Below, one piece after another: positions 15,870-24,000 of a stretch of 25,745 bases of DNA (positions are counted from its first letter, which is position 1; the number at the start of each line of letters is the position of its first letter). This stretch comes from an uncultured Treponema sp. (GTDB lineage Bacteria > Spirochaetota > Spirochaetia > Treponematales > Treponemataceae), in the NCBI GenBank assembly GCA_937877515.1, contig CALFIX010000026.1, positions 1 through 25,745 of the forward strand, written 5' to 3'. The notes below the pieces were generated by a model. That model saw only the letters and a list, made by a program, of their open reading frames with translations. It was not told the DNA's origin and did no database searches. A program made the translations under genes and the position numbers.

Positions 15870-17432
15870 CTACCATGAATTTTCATCCGGTAAAACTTCT
15901 AGTGTCGGGTCTAAAGGTTCTTCACGTAAGACAGACCTCATATAGCGGTTTATGTCGTCACGTATGCTTTGACGTCCTATAACTCTGGGGTCAAACAAAT
16001 CATGCTGAACCCATACAAGTTTTATACCCCTGGCTCTTGCTTTTTCTTCAAACTGACCGTGCATGCCGTCTAAGGCTTTGCAGCTTATGTGCTCCCAGAG
16101 AATAACCATGTCGGCGTTAAATTCTTCTGTAAACTCCCAAAGCTCATCTAGTAAAACTTTATAGCCGCCATGAGTTCTGTTACGCATAATCATATTTTCT
16201 GAAAGCCAGGCCATGTCATAAATTGCCTGCTCTCTACCTTCCGGAGTATTTTCTTCGCACAGTACTTTTGTAGAAACCATGCTGAGCATATCTGTTAAGC
16301 CGTAGATTCCCCAGCAGTTTTGAAGCCACAGTAAAAAGTCAAAATAAAAATGCGATTGAACTCCCCAAATTATTGCCCTGTGGCGGCACTCACGGGTTGG
16401 TTTAAGTTTTTTAGAAAAAGCTTTACGTGCTAAAGCTGTAATTTTTCTATCTGCATCTACAAACGCCTGCATCTTACCACATATTGCCATGTAGTTTGTT
16501 TCTGTATAAAGGGCAAGATTGCTGCCAAACACTTGCGGATAGTCCGTTTTATTCATGTCAAGCCATTCCTGTCTGTGACGGGTAGACTCGTTTACGCGTC
16601 GGGCACATTCAAAATAGTAGTCCCAGTCCCACTTTTGGCCTGTATGTTCTTCTATAAATTTTATGCAGTTACGAATTTCTTGTGCGGAATATTCTTGAAC
16701 ATCTTCATTCCTATGGCGTAAAGGTGCCGCCAGCTGAAAACACGGAATTCCATCTTCTAGTTCCAGACGCTTAGAAATAACACCGTTACCCATTAAAGAG
16801 CCGTCACAAGTTGTGTTGCATTGAACGGCACATGCTCCCAGAACAGGAAAGTCATCGTCTATGCTGCAGCCACATTCCGCTTCCGGCATGGGGCAAACAT
16901 CCGGGCTTAAACCAAACTGCTGAGCTACATCTATGTAATGGCATGCTGCATATTGGTTAAGCAAAACTCCAACATATATTGCAGGAGTTTCGCGGCTTAG
17001 GCATTTTAAATTTGGAAAGCCCATCATAAACGTGGTCATTTCGTTTTCATCAACTAAAACTGTTTTGCCGGAAAGCTTTGTATCGTTACCAATACGTCTG
17101 TCAGCCTTAAAAAGATTATCTAAAAGTTTACATACGTCTTCCATAACAAGATCAAATTCTGTATGACAAATTCTTAAATAAGGACCACGTAAGCCTACTG
17201 TATGTCTGTCCAGCATCATTGGAGCTGCCAGAAAATTACTCATCCATCTGTAGCGGAACATAGCCTTTATATTGCGAGGCTTTATTATAAAAGCTCCCAT
17301 AATTTTTAGGAGGTGAAGCCATCTTGTGTAGTCATAAAGAGTATCGCGTAAACCTTTCCACTCCCGGGCCTTTCTGACTCTGCCTTTAGTATAAAGATTT
17401 CCTAAGTTTTTTCCGCCATATTCTTTACTCAT
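15870..17432 (-). CDS. 2-hydroxyacyl-CoA dehydratase family, HgdA-like subunit
   Basis: A 520-residue soluble subunit, slightly longer than HgdA (about 477). A Cys-rich core is at 180-209: C180, C187-G-C189, C201-x3-C205-x3-C209 (GACAVQCNTTCDGSL), with further Cys at 318, 373, 392 and 451. The N terminus is basic and the C-terminal half has the repeated Rossmann-like pattern of the family (ADMVILWEHISCKALDG, 440-456). In the known enzymes such subunits hold a [4Fe-4S] or double-cubane cluster reduced by the HgdC-type activator. It overlaps the HgdB-like gene by ATGA (17429-17432), a sign of stoichiometric coupled translation. No substrate can be assigned: classical (R)-2-hydroxyglutaryl-CoA partners (CoA-transferase, dehydrogenase) are absent. 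Confidence 0.85.
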   Translation of the reverse strand: MSKEYGGKNLGNLYTKGRVRKAREWKGLRDTLYDYTRWLHLLKIMGAFIIKPRNIKAMFRYRWMSNFLAAPMMLDRHTVGLRGPYLRICHTEFDLVMEDVCKLLDNLFKADRRIGNDTKLSGKTVLVDENEMTTFMMGFPNLKCLSRETPAIYVGVLLNQYAACHYIDVAQQFGLSPDVCPMPEAECGCSIDDDFPVLGACAVQCNTTCDGSLMGNGVISKRLELEDGIPCFQLAAPLRHRNEDVQEYSAQEIRNCIKFIEEHTGQKWDWDYYFECARRVNESTRHRQEWLDMNKTDYPQVFGSNLALYTETNYMAICGKMQAFVDADRKITALARKAFSKKLKPTRECRHRAIIWGVQSHFYFDFLLWLQNCWGIYGLTDMLSMVSTKVLCEENTPEGREQAIYDMAWLSENMIMRNRTHGGYKVLLDELWEFTEEFNADMVILWEHISCKALDGMHGQFEEKARARGIKLVWVQHDLFDPRVIGRQSIRDDINRYMRSVLREEPLDPTLEVLPDENSW

Positions 17433-18619
17433 ACGGCACCCCCGTTTATCTTTTTTATTTCTACGGATTCTACAAAAGCCTGAACACGAGTTCTTAACTG
17501 ACCGGAGCTTCCTATGGTGTAAGGACGATCAATAGACAAAACCGGAAAGCCTGATTCATCTCGTAAAACCTTTGTACCTAACATTCTTTCGTAAGCCCAG
17601 GGATCACAAAATTTCATTTGCTCATAAATAATTCCGTCAGCCCTATATTCTTCTGCCAGATGTTTTACATACTGTTTTCTGTCTTGAATTTTTTCCTGAT
17701 TCATGTACCTAGGGCACTGGGCTCTGTTCATGTAGGCTCTGCAGACTTGTGTCAGAGCATCTTCCGTGTCGTTAAGTTTTATTTCTTCTCTTCCGGGGAA
17801 AGAGCCGTAACAAAAGCGATCTGCACAGACGTAAGCACCGCTTTCTTCTATAAGGCGGACAACATCTACATCATCAACTTCGCTTCCGACTAAAACAACA
17901 CGTGCCCTGAATTTGTTTTTTTCATCTGGAACTCTTGTTTTTAACTCTTCTACAGTTTCTTCCAGTTTTTCTATAATTAAATCTTTTGGGCAAACATAGC
18001 TTGCCATTGTAAGAATATTAAACTCATAGCCTGTTATGCGAGTATTTAATTCTTTTCTGTATTCTCCAATGGCATTTATTGCACGGCAAAGCCTGTTGTG
18101 TTCTTCTACAGACTTTCTAATAGCGTTATCGCTTATGTCTATTCCAAAGCTGTCGTGTAACGGTTTTAGAATATGATTTTTACACTGCAGCACATAAAGG
18201 TTTAAGCCGTTATCATCAGCCTTTAGAGGAATTTCCATATATTCGTAAAAAAAGTTTTCCTTGGGATTTACATTTAAAAGCTGCATGTTTTCTACACAGC
18301 GGTTTAGCATTGAGCATCCGTCTGGAGTTATAAGACAGTCTGCAAAATTGTAGCCGCCTTCTATGGCACGCTCTAAAATTGCCCTTGTATACTCACAAAG
18401 AAAACTCGTTAAGTAATAAGTTCCTATGTCTATGGAACCTGTACGGGGAGCCCTGAGACGCACGCTAAAAATGCCGTCTAAATTTATAAGAGGCTCAGGA
18501 ACATTTTCGCAGAGATTTGCTACACATTTTTTACCATTGCTTTGAGCCTGCCTGATTAAATCATTGTTTGCATCTTCTAAAAGCTTTTCAAAAAAATATA
18601 AATGTTTTAAGTCTTTCAC
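17429..18619 (-). CDS. 2-hydroxyacyl-CoA dehydratase family, HgdB-like subunit
   Basis: A 396-residue subunit close to HgdB in size (379). Residues 37-57 (C37, PEPLINLDG, VRLRAP) match the family N-terminal CxxxPxEL...G pattern, and candidate cluster Cys are C75 (LCEYTRA), C102 (TPDGC), C270 (DRFCYGS) and C338 (MKFCDPWAYE). FCDPW, lying in the C-terminal Rossmann domain, is a typical cluster-ligand signature. The start is GTG at 18619 with AGGTGG about 6 nt upstream; it begins 19 nt after the CooC-like gene. It should pair with the HgdA-like subunit to form the catalytic heterodimer. The family includes dehydratases, benzoyl-CoA reductases and double-cubane reductases, so dehydration of a 2-hydroxyacyl-CoA is only one possibility. 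Confidence 0.87.
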   Translation of the reverse strand: MKDLKHLYFFEKLLEDANNDLIRQAQSNGKKCVANLCENVPEPLINLDGIFSVRLRAPRTGSIDIGTYYLTSFLCEYTRAILERAIEGGYNFADCLITPDGCSMLNRCVENMQLLNVNPKENFFYEYMEIPLKADDNGLNLYVLQCKNHILKPLHDSFGIDISDNAIRKSVEEHNRLCRAINAIGEYRKELNTRITGYEFNILTMASYVCPKDLIIEKLEETVEELKTRVPDEKNKFRARVVLVGSEVDDVDVVRLIEESGAYVCADRFCYGSFPGREEIKLNDTEDALTQVCRAYMNRAQCPRYMNQEKIQDRKQYVKHLAEEYRADGIIYEQMKFCDPWAYERMLGTKVLRDESGFPVLSIDRPYTIGSSGQLRTRVQAFVESVEIKKINGGAV

Positions 18620-18638
18620 ACAGCCACCTCTTTGTTTT

Positions 18639-19421
18639 TTAGATTATTTCCAACGCATTCAGAGCTTCTTTAACGCCTTTTACTATTGAACTTTCTTCCG
18701 GAATAAAGAAAACATTTTTTCCCATCAAATCAAATTCTGCCATTGTGCTGTCTGAAGGGATATATGAAAGAACAGGAAGATTTCCTGTGTCCATGGCTTT
18801 TTTTACATTTTCGCTTATCGTACCGTTTTCAGAAGGTATGCGGTTTGCAATTACGCCGATTTTTTCGTACATAACAAGACTGTCTGCCACACCTTTTATT
18901 GTTTGAATTACCTGGCAGCCTTTTTTACTTGAATCTGTTACTAAAAAAAGATGAGTTACTTTTTCCATTACGCGGCGGTTTATCTGTTCAATTCCTGCCT
19001 CTCCATCTATAACAACATAGTCGAATTTATCTTTTACAAGGCTTATTACTTCCTTCAGGTAAGTATTGATTTTGCAGTAACAGCCCGCAGCTTCCGGGCG
19101 CCCGATTGCAATAAAGCTAAAACCGTTTGACTCTACTATTGCATCAAAAATTCTATAGCGGCTTTCGCCTAAAAGTTCCATTGCAGTTTTTGTGTCGCCA
19201 TCCTGAACTGTAGAGACAATTTCTTTTCGTATGTCATCTATTGTAGTTTTTACTTCTACACCCAAGGCTGTAGAAAGTCCCACTGCGGGGTCTGCATCTA
19301 TTGCTAAGATTTTTTTATTGGGAAATGCTTTTACTAAAACTTTTACCATGACACTGGAAATGGAAGTTTTTCCCACTCCGCCTTTGCCGGAAACAGCGAG
19401 AACTTTTGTATTTTCTGCCAC
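18639..19421 (-). CDS. CooC-like P-loop ATPase (MinD/SIMIBI family, metal-cluster maturation)
   Basis: First gene of the operon, 260 residues. It has the deviant Walker A GKGGVGKTS (12-20), switch I region IDADPAVGLS (41-50), Walker B VVIDGEAG (137-143), and between them GRPEAAGCYC (107-116) with C114-Y-C116, equivalent to the CxC metal-binding pair of CooC, the ATPase that delivers nickel to CO dehydrogenase. CooC dimers bind one metal between the two CxC motifs. NxxP-like ANRIPSE (192-198) is the adenine contact region. The start is GTG with AAGGAG about 6 nt upstream. No CO dehydrogenase gene is in this window, so the client is probably a protein of this operon; this is inference. Confidence 0.9.
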   Translation of the reverse strand: MAENTKVLAVSGKGGVGKTSISSVMVKVLVKAFPNKKILAIDADPAVGLSTALGVEVKTTIDDIRKEIVSTVQDGDTKTAMELLGESRYRIFDAIVESNGFSFIAIGRPEAAGCYCKINTYLKEVISLVKDKFDYVVIDGEAGIEQINRRVMEKVTHLFLVTDSSKKGCQVIQTIKGVADSLVMYEKIGVIANRIPSENGTISENVKKAMDTGNLPVLSYIPSDSTMAEFDLMGKNVFFIPEESSIVKGVKEALNALEII

Positions 19422-19448
19422 TATAAACTCCTTACACCTTATGAGCTT

Positions 19449-19477
19449 ATTATAGGGGAGGATTTTTTATAAAGCAA
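19449..19477 (-). promoter_or_regulatory. Sigma-70-type promoter of the CooC-dehydratase operon
   Basis: On the minus strand TTGCTT (19472-19477) and a perfect TATAAT (19449-19454) are separated by exactly 17 nt. The predicted start site near 19442 leaves a leader of about 20 nt carrying the AAGGAG site before the GTG of the CooC-like gene. No second promoter is needed inside the operon, since the genes overlap or lie within 20 nt. Confidence 0.75.
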
Positions 19478-19483
19478 ATTATT

Positions 19484-19502
19484 AATTCTTACAGTAAGAA
19501 TT
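19484..19502. promoter_or_regulatory. Perfect 19-bp palindrome upstream of the CooC operon promoter (putative operator)
   Basis: AATTCTTAC, one central A, then GTAAGAATT: 9-bp perfect arms. It lies 6 bp upstream of the -35 box and is centred about 50 bp before the predicted start, a typical place for an activator or a repressor of the minus-strand promoter. It does not fit the Fur, PerR or FNR consensus that I know. Confidence 0.6.
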
Positions 19503-19578
19503 CTTTAAGCCCGGAAAAATTTATATCAAAAATACTTTTTCTTTAATGTACGTAAAAAATATTTTTGACTGAATTCTA

Positions 19579-19607
19579 TTGAAAAAAATATATGCGTGTA
19601 CTATACT
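19579..19607 (+). promoter_or_regulatory. Sigma-70-type promoter of galE
   Basis: TTGAAA (19579-19584) and TATACT (19602-19607) with a 17-nt spacer, both close to consensus. Transcription would start near 19614, giving a leader of about 120 nt before galE that contains two palindromes and a possible short reading frame. Confidence 0.7.
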
Positions 19608-19623
19608 GATAGTGTTACTATCA
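19607..19623. promoter_or_regulatory. Perfect 17-bp inverted repeat at the galE transcription start (putative operator)
   Basis: TGATAGT, gtt, ACTATCA: 7-bp perfect arms with a 3-nt centre. It begins at the last base of the -10 box and covers the predicted start site, an ideal repressor position. It could also form a small hairpin in the leader RNA. Confidence 0.5.
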
Positions 19624-19679
19624 ATGTGAAAGTGCATTGTGTTATATTCTTCTTGCATTTTTTTTTACGTTGAGCTAAC

Positions 19680-19715
19680 ATGAAATGGGCTTATCAACAC
19701 GTGTTGATAAAATAA
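19680..19715 (+). CDS. Possible 11-residue leader peptide in the galE leader
   Basis: An ATG at 19680 opens a short frame encoding MKWAYQHVLIK and a TAA at 19713-19715, ending 8 nt before the galE ribosome-binding site. A weak GAG lies about 8 nt upstream. The frame spans the 20-bp palindrome, whose symmetry alone would constrain its codons, so the frame may be fortuitous. Confidence 0.15.
   Translation: MKWAYQHVLIK
19691..19710. promoter_or_regulatory. Perfect 20-bp gapless palindrome in the galE leader (putative operator)
   Basis: TTATCAACAC followed directly by its reverse complement GTGTTGATAA, with CG at the exact centre. An even-length palindrome with central CG is characteristic of LacI/GalR-family operators, which would suit a galactose gene. 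It lies about 80 bp after the predicted start site and 13 bp before the GGAGG site, where a bound repressor could block elongation. Each half also resembles a DnaA box with one mismatch. Confidence 0.6.
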
Positions 19716-19733
19716 GCTTTTCTGGAGGCAAAA

Positions 19734-20729
19734 ATGAAGGTTTTAGTTATTGGTGGAGCAGGTTACATCGGAAGTCATGTTGTAAAATGCCTTATGGAAC
19801 GAGGACACAAGGTTGCTGTTTTTGACAATCTTTCCAGCGGTCTAGTGCAGAATCTTTTTGAGGAAAACACTTTTTATGCAGGCAGCATACTCCACAAAGA
19901 AGAACTGGATGCAGCCTTTGCCGACGGATACGATGCCTTTGTAGACCTTGCCGCATTTAAGGCAGCAGGCGAGTCCATGATAAAGCCGGAAAAATATTCC
20001 ATAAACAATATCAGCGGCACAATGAACATCTTAAACAGTGCCGTAGAGCATAACTGCCTAAACATGGTGTTCTCTTCAAGTGCGGCGGTTTTTGGAGAAC
20101 CTCAGTATCTTCCGATTGACGAAAATCATCCAAAGAATCCGGAAAACTACTACGGTTTTACAAAGCTGAAAATCGAAGAGTTTATGGCATGGTACGAAAA
20201 GCTTAAAGGTCTCCGCTTTGCCGCTCTCCGCTATTTTAACGCAGCAGGCTATGACCCGACAGGTGTTCTTTACGGCTTAGAGAGAAACCCGGCAAACCTG
20301 CTTCCTGTTATGATGGAAGTTGCATGCGGTAAACGCGAAAAAATCAGCATCTTTGGAAACGACTATGAAACCCGCGACGGAACATGTATACGCGACTACA
20401 TTCACGTAACAGACCTTGCAGAGGCACATGCTCTCGCCCTTGAATATATTGCAGAAAAAAAGGAAAGCCTTACCTTAAACCTTGGAACAGGAAACGGCAT
20501 TACAGTTACAGAAATGCTTGAGGCAACCCGCCGCATCACCGGAAAAGAAATAAAAGCTGAATATGTTGGACGCCGTGCAGGAGACCCCGCCCAGTTAACT
20601 GCAACCAGTGCCCTTGCAAAAAAAGTTTTGGGCTGGGAACCAAAATACTCTGACGTAGATACACTCATAAAGAGCACATGGGATGCCTACAACAAATATT
20701 ACGATGAGCAGAAAAAGCTTAAAAAGTAA
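19734..20729 (+). CDS. galE: UDP-glucose 4-epimerase
   Basis: A 331-residue short-chain dehydrogenase-type epimerase that interconverts UDP-galactose and UDP-glucose using tightly bound NAD. The NAD-binding motif GGAGYIGSH is at 7-15, the catalytic Ser lies in FSSSAAVFGEP (about 116-126), and the YxxxK pair is in YYGFTKLK (about 142-149), followed by LRYFNAAGYDPTG, the family substrate-binding block, and RDYIHVTDLA. GGAGG (19724-19728) lies 5 nt before the ATG. It is monocistronic: own promoter upstream, intrinsic terminator 31 nt after the stop. A role in Leloir galactose use or in surface glycan precursor supply are both possible; no other sugar gene is adjacent. Confidence 0.96.
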   Translation: MKVLVIGGAGYIGSHVVKCLMERGHKVAVFDNLSSGLVQNLFEENTFYAGSILHKEELDAAFADGYDAFVDLAAFKAAGESMIKPEKYSINNISGTMNILNSAVEHNCLNMVFSSSAAVFGEPQYLPIDENHPKNPENYYGFTKLKIEEFMAWYEKLKGLRFAALRYFNAAGYDPTGVLYGLERNPANLLPVMMEVACGKREKISIFGNDYETRDGTCIRDYIHVTDLAEAHALALEYIAEKKESLTLNLGTGNGITVTEMLEATRRITGKEIKAEYVGRRAGDPAQLTATSALAKKVLGWEPKYSDVDTLIKSTWDAYNKYYDEQKKLKK

Positions 20730-20760
20730 ACTTTCTGCATAAGTGAAAATACTTTATAAA

Positions 20761-20795
20761 CCCCTGCCGTGGTCTTTCATGGCGGGGATTTTTTA
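20761..20795 (+). terminator. Intrinsic terminator after galE
   Basis: CCCC-T-GCCGTG pairs with CATGGCGGGG (one bulged T, one G-T pair) around a six-base loop and is followed by ATTTTTTATT, a classic stem plus U-tract. Confidence 0.88.
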
Positions 20796-21043
20796 TTGGA
20801 CGGAATTCACTCTATTTTTCGCTAGCATTACTTGCAGCCGCTTTTTATGACTGTAAATTTTAAAATTAAAAAAAGTTTTCTTTATCTAGTCTGTTTTGAC
20901 ATTAGTAAATAGAAAAAAAAATGCTGATAGTCTTAAAAAAAACTTAAAATTAAACAATTTTAAAGATTTAGTCAATCATTTAAAGTGAAAATTTCTTTGA
21001 ATAATTGTTCTTACTGTGTGCTTCCGTAACAGAGAGGTTATTT
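20796..21043 (+). other. AT-rich leader region before the giant lipoprotein gene
   Basis: No gene is visible. The region is very AT-rich with A- and T-runs that could bend DNA. A perfect TTGACA at 20896-20901 has no convincing -10 at 16-18 nt, so I cannot place the promoter. GAGAGG (21033-21038 area) lies 6 nt before the ATG at 21044 as ribosome-binding site. Confidence 0.4.
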
Positions 21044-24000
21044 ATGAATAGAAAAAGTTTTTCCTTTGTATCAGTTGTATCCTTAATAGCATTATTATTG
21101 GCTTCCAGTGCCTGCCAGGTTGGTTTGGGTAGTGCGGTTGATACTCAGTCGCCGGGTATTACAATTACGTATCCACCAGCATCTAGTACAATTATGGGAA
21201 CTTTTGTTTTTGCCGGAACCTGTACAGACGACCTTAAGGTTACTAGCCTGGAAGTAACTGTAAAAGATGGTGATGGAAACACGTTAAAGGAAGCCTTTTC
21301 TATAACACCTAGTGATGACACAGACACATCAGATTCTACATATAGTGGTACATGGAGTACAGAGTTAAACTCTTCTAGTGGAAGCTATGTGGGGTGGGAA
21401 TTTCCAGACGGTGCAATAGAAGTAAGCGTTACAGCTTATGACAATTCAGGCCACTCTTCTGGTACATCTAGCCGCTCATTTACAGTAGATAACACTGCCC
21501 CTGTGCTACTTATAACTGACCCCACTACGTGTGGAAGTGAAAGTGAGCCTGCTAGTTATGGTCAAATAGTTCAACTTACAGGCTCCTTCTACGAACTAGG
21601 CTCAAAAATTTCAAATCTGGTGGTAAGTTTTTATGACGAAAGTGGAAATGGTATTTTAGACTCTACCTTTACTAACATAACCAGCATGAGCGACTCTAGT
21701 CCTCTTGTGGTGGCTCGTTACTATTCAAGTGAAACAGACCGCTCTTCAAATGCTACTGTCTATAACAACTACCTTTCACTTTTTGGTTCAGATAATATTG
21801 CCTCCTACGAAGATGGCGACAATGTAGAAGAAAAGCAGATTTATTTTACTGTAACAGCCTACGACAGCGCAAAAACTTACACTACCGAAGGTGACAGTGG
21901 AACTGGTAGTGGTAACAAAAGTACAGTCTTCTATCGTGGAACCACAGCCATGCAGAACCTTATTTCTGGTGACGGCGATATAGAAAATTTTTCTCTTGCA
22001 GATTTAGCCGCTTACCTTAATGAAACTTCTACTACATATAGCAGTTATGCAGAAACGATAACTTCTATTACGAGTGCAGCCCAGAGTTATTCTACCACCG
22101 TAGCAGAAACTTCTAGCATAGCAGACTGTATTACAAATGACGACAGTGCTACAGGTAAAGTATACCTTACCTTTACCCTAAACCCAAAAAATAACCCAAC
22201 CTACAGCATAAGTGGCTTTGAAATTGTGTCCGAAGAAGATGCTGAAGATGACACAGAAACCTACAGTTCTAGCGGTTACCGCCTTACTTATACAGGCTCT
22301 ATTGTTCCAGTAAGTATAAATGTGGGGCTAGACAACAAGAACATACTTACAAGTTCCATAAGCATATACCAGCTGGATCTTACTGCCCTTACCGAAGACG
22401 AAATATCTTTAAGTGATGTGGACGAAGCTTTCTTTACAGTAGGTAACTACGAACGTGGATACTATGACCTTATGTGGACATGGGACAGCACTGTAATAGA
22501 GAATTCTGATAATAATGCAGACTGGGCAACAAAATATACAGCAACAGCAGAAGACGCAAATGTTTCTGCCCTTTCTAAATCTCTTACCATTTCATCTCTT
22601 GTTGCAGGTCACGAATACGTATTCTATGTGGTGGGCGAAGATATTAAGGGTCAGTCTTTAGTAGCTTCTAATTCTTTAGGTTATGGCTACTCAGGTCAGG
22701 TAAATGCTACGCAGCCTACCATAAAAGTTTCTGGTGGTACTGCAGAAAACAACAAAATGTCTTTGAATAAGTTCCTTGGTGTTGATGAAAATGAAGATGC
22801 GGTTACTTCTCTTGAAAACGTTTTGTATTTGGACGGAACCGTAGAAAGCGATATTGCCCTTAATTCTCTTTCATACACGCTTACTATTACCGATAAAGAT
22901 GGTAATGAGTTGGGAAGTAAAAGTAAGAATGTTACAAAATACACATACGAATCAGAAGGCTCTCTTCCGAGCGATATACTAGAGCCATACTACTATACTA
23001 CTGATAGCGAAGAAAGTTCGAATATAACATATACATGGCATATTACTTCATCTGCTTTGGCAAGTTCACTAAAATCAGTAGTCGGAAATACATACTACGT
23101 AGTAACGCTTGAAGTTACCGCAAATAACGGAGCTACAAGTACAAAATCTCGCAGTTTCTATCTAGATAATTCAAGTCCTACACTTTCTCTTTCAGACATT
23201 TCCGTTTCTCAAACAAAAGAAGAGGGCTCATACTATATAAATCCAAGTAACGCCTTTACTGTAAAGGGTGCAACAGGAGATAATCTTTCTACTTCTTTAA
23301 CAACATGGCTAAGCATAGAAGATTCTTCTGGCTCTTCTTTATATGATGGATCTTCATCTTCTGTAACAGGAAGCTCTTGGAGCCTTACAGTTCCTGCTTC
23401 TACACTTTCTACCACAACAGGAAGCGAAGCTACTCTTTACATTTATGCAGAGGACGAAGCGGGTAATGTTGGAAGTACCAGTGTAACTCTTCTTTCAGAT
23501 GCTACATGCCCATCTTGGACTACAGATTCACAGACTGTAGACGGCAAAACTTACTCCTTTAAGATTAACAAGGCAGATTATGATAAAGATACAAGTTGGT
23601 ACAAGGACTCAAGCCTTCCTGTAAGCGGTATCTTTACAGAAGCAGAAAGTGGAGTTTCAAAAATTTACTACTGGGTCACAAACCCCACTGACTCTAGTGT
23701 TAAAACAGCAGATACAAGTGACCTTACAAGTGCCACAGGTTCATTTGAGCCCACAGGAAGTACCTCTAGCTTTGCTTACTTTACAAATGTTACTCTAGGT
23801 TCATTTGTTGCATCTACCACGGGAACAGAAAATGAAAGTACTGAAGTTTACCCCAACTATTTGTACCTTGTGGCAGTAGATAACGTAGGAAACGCAAGCT
23901 CACCAGCACAAATAAGCATAAATGTAGACACAGAAAGCCCTATTGTTACATGTACAAGCCACAGTGGTCAGCAGTACACGAACACAGTAAGCGACATTAC

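Noticed and set aside
14090..19421. A classical glutamate-fermentation (2-hydroxyglutaryl-CoA) operon
   Set aside because: No CoA-transferase, 2-hydroxyglutarate dehydrogenase or decarboxylase genes are present, and the CooC-like and ACS-like genes do not belong to that pathway.
19691..19710. Replication origin with paired DnaA boxes
   Set aside because: Each half differs from the DnaA box consensus by one base, there is only one inverted pair, and no dnaA, dnaN or other origin gene is near; an operator explains it better.
20896..20901. Promoter from a perfect TTGACA before the giant lipoprotein
   Set aside because: No acceptable -10 box lies 15-19 nt downstream, only an A-run.
21145..23415. 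Minus-strand frames opposite the giant lipoprotein
   Set aside because: They are reverse translations of Ser/Thr-rich repeat codons with no independent support.
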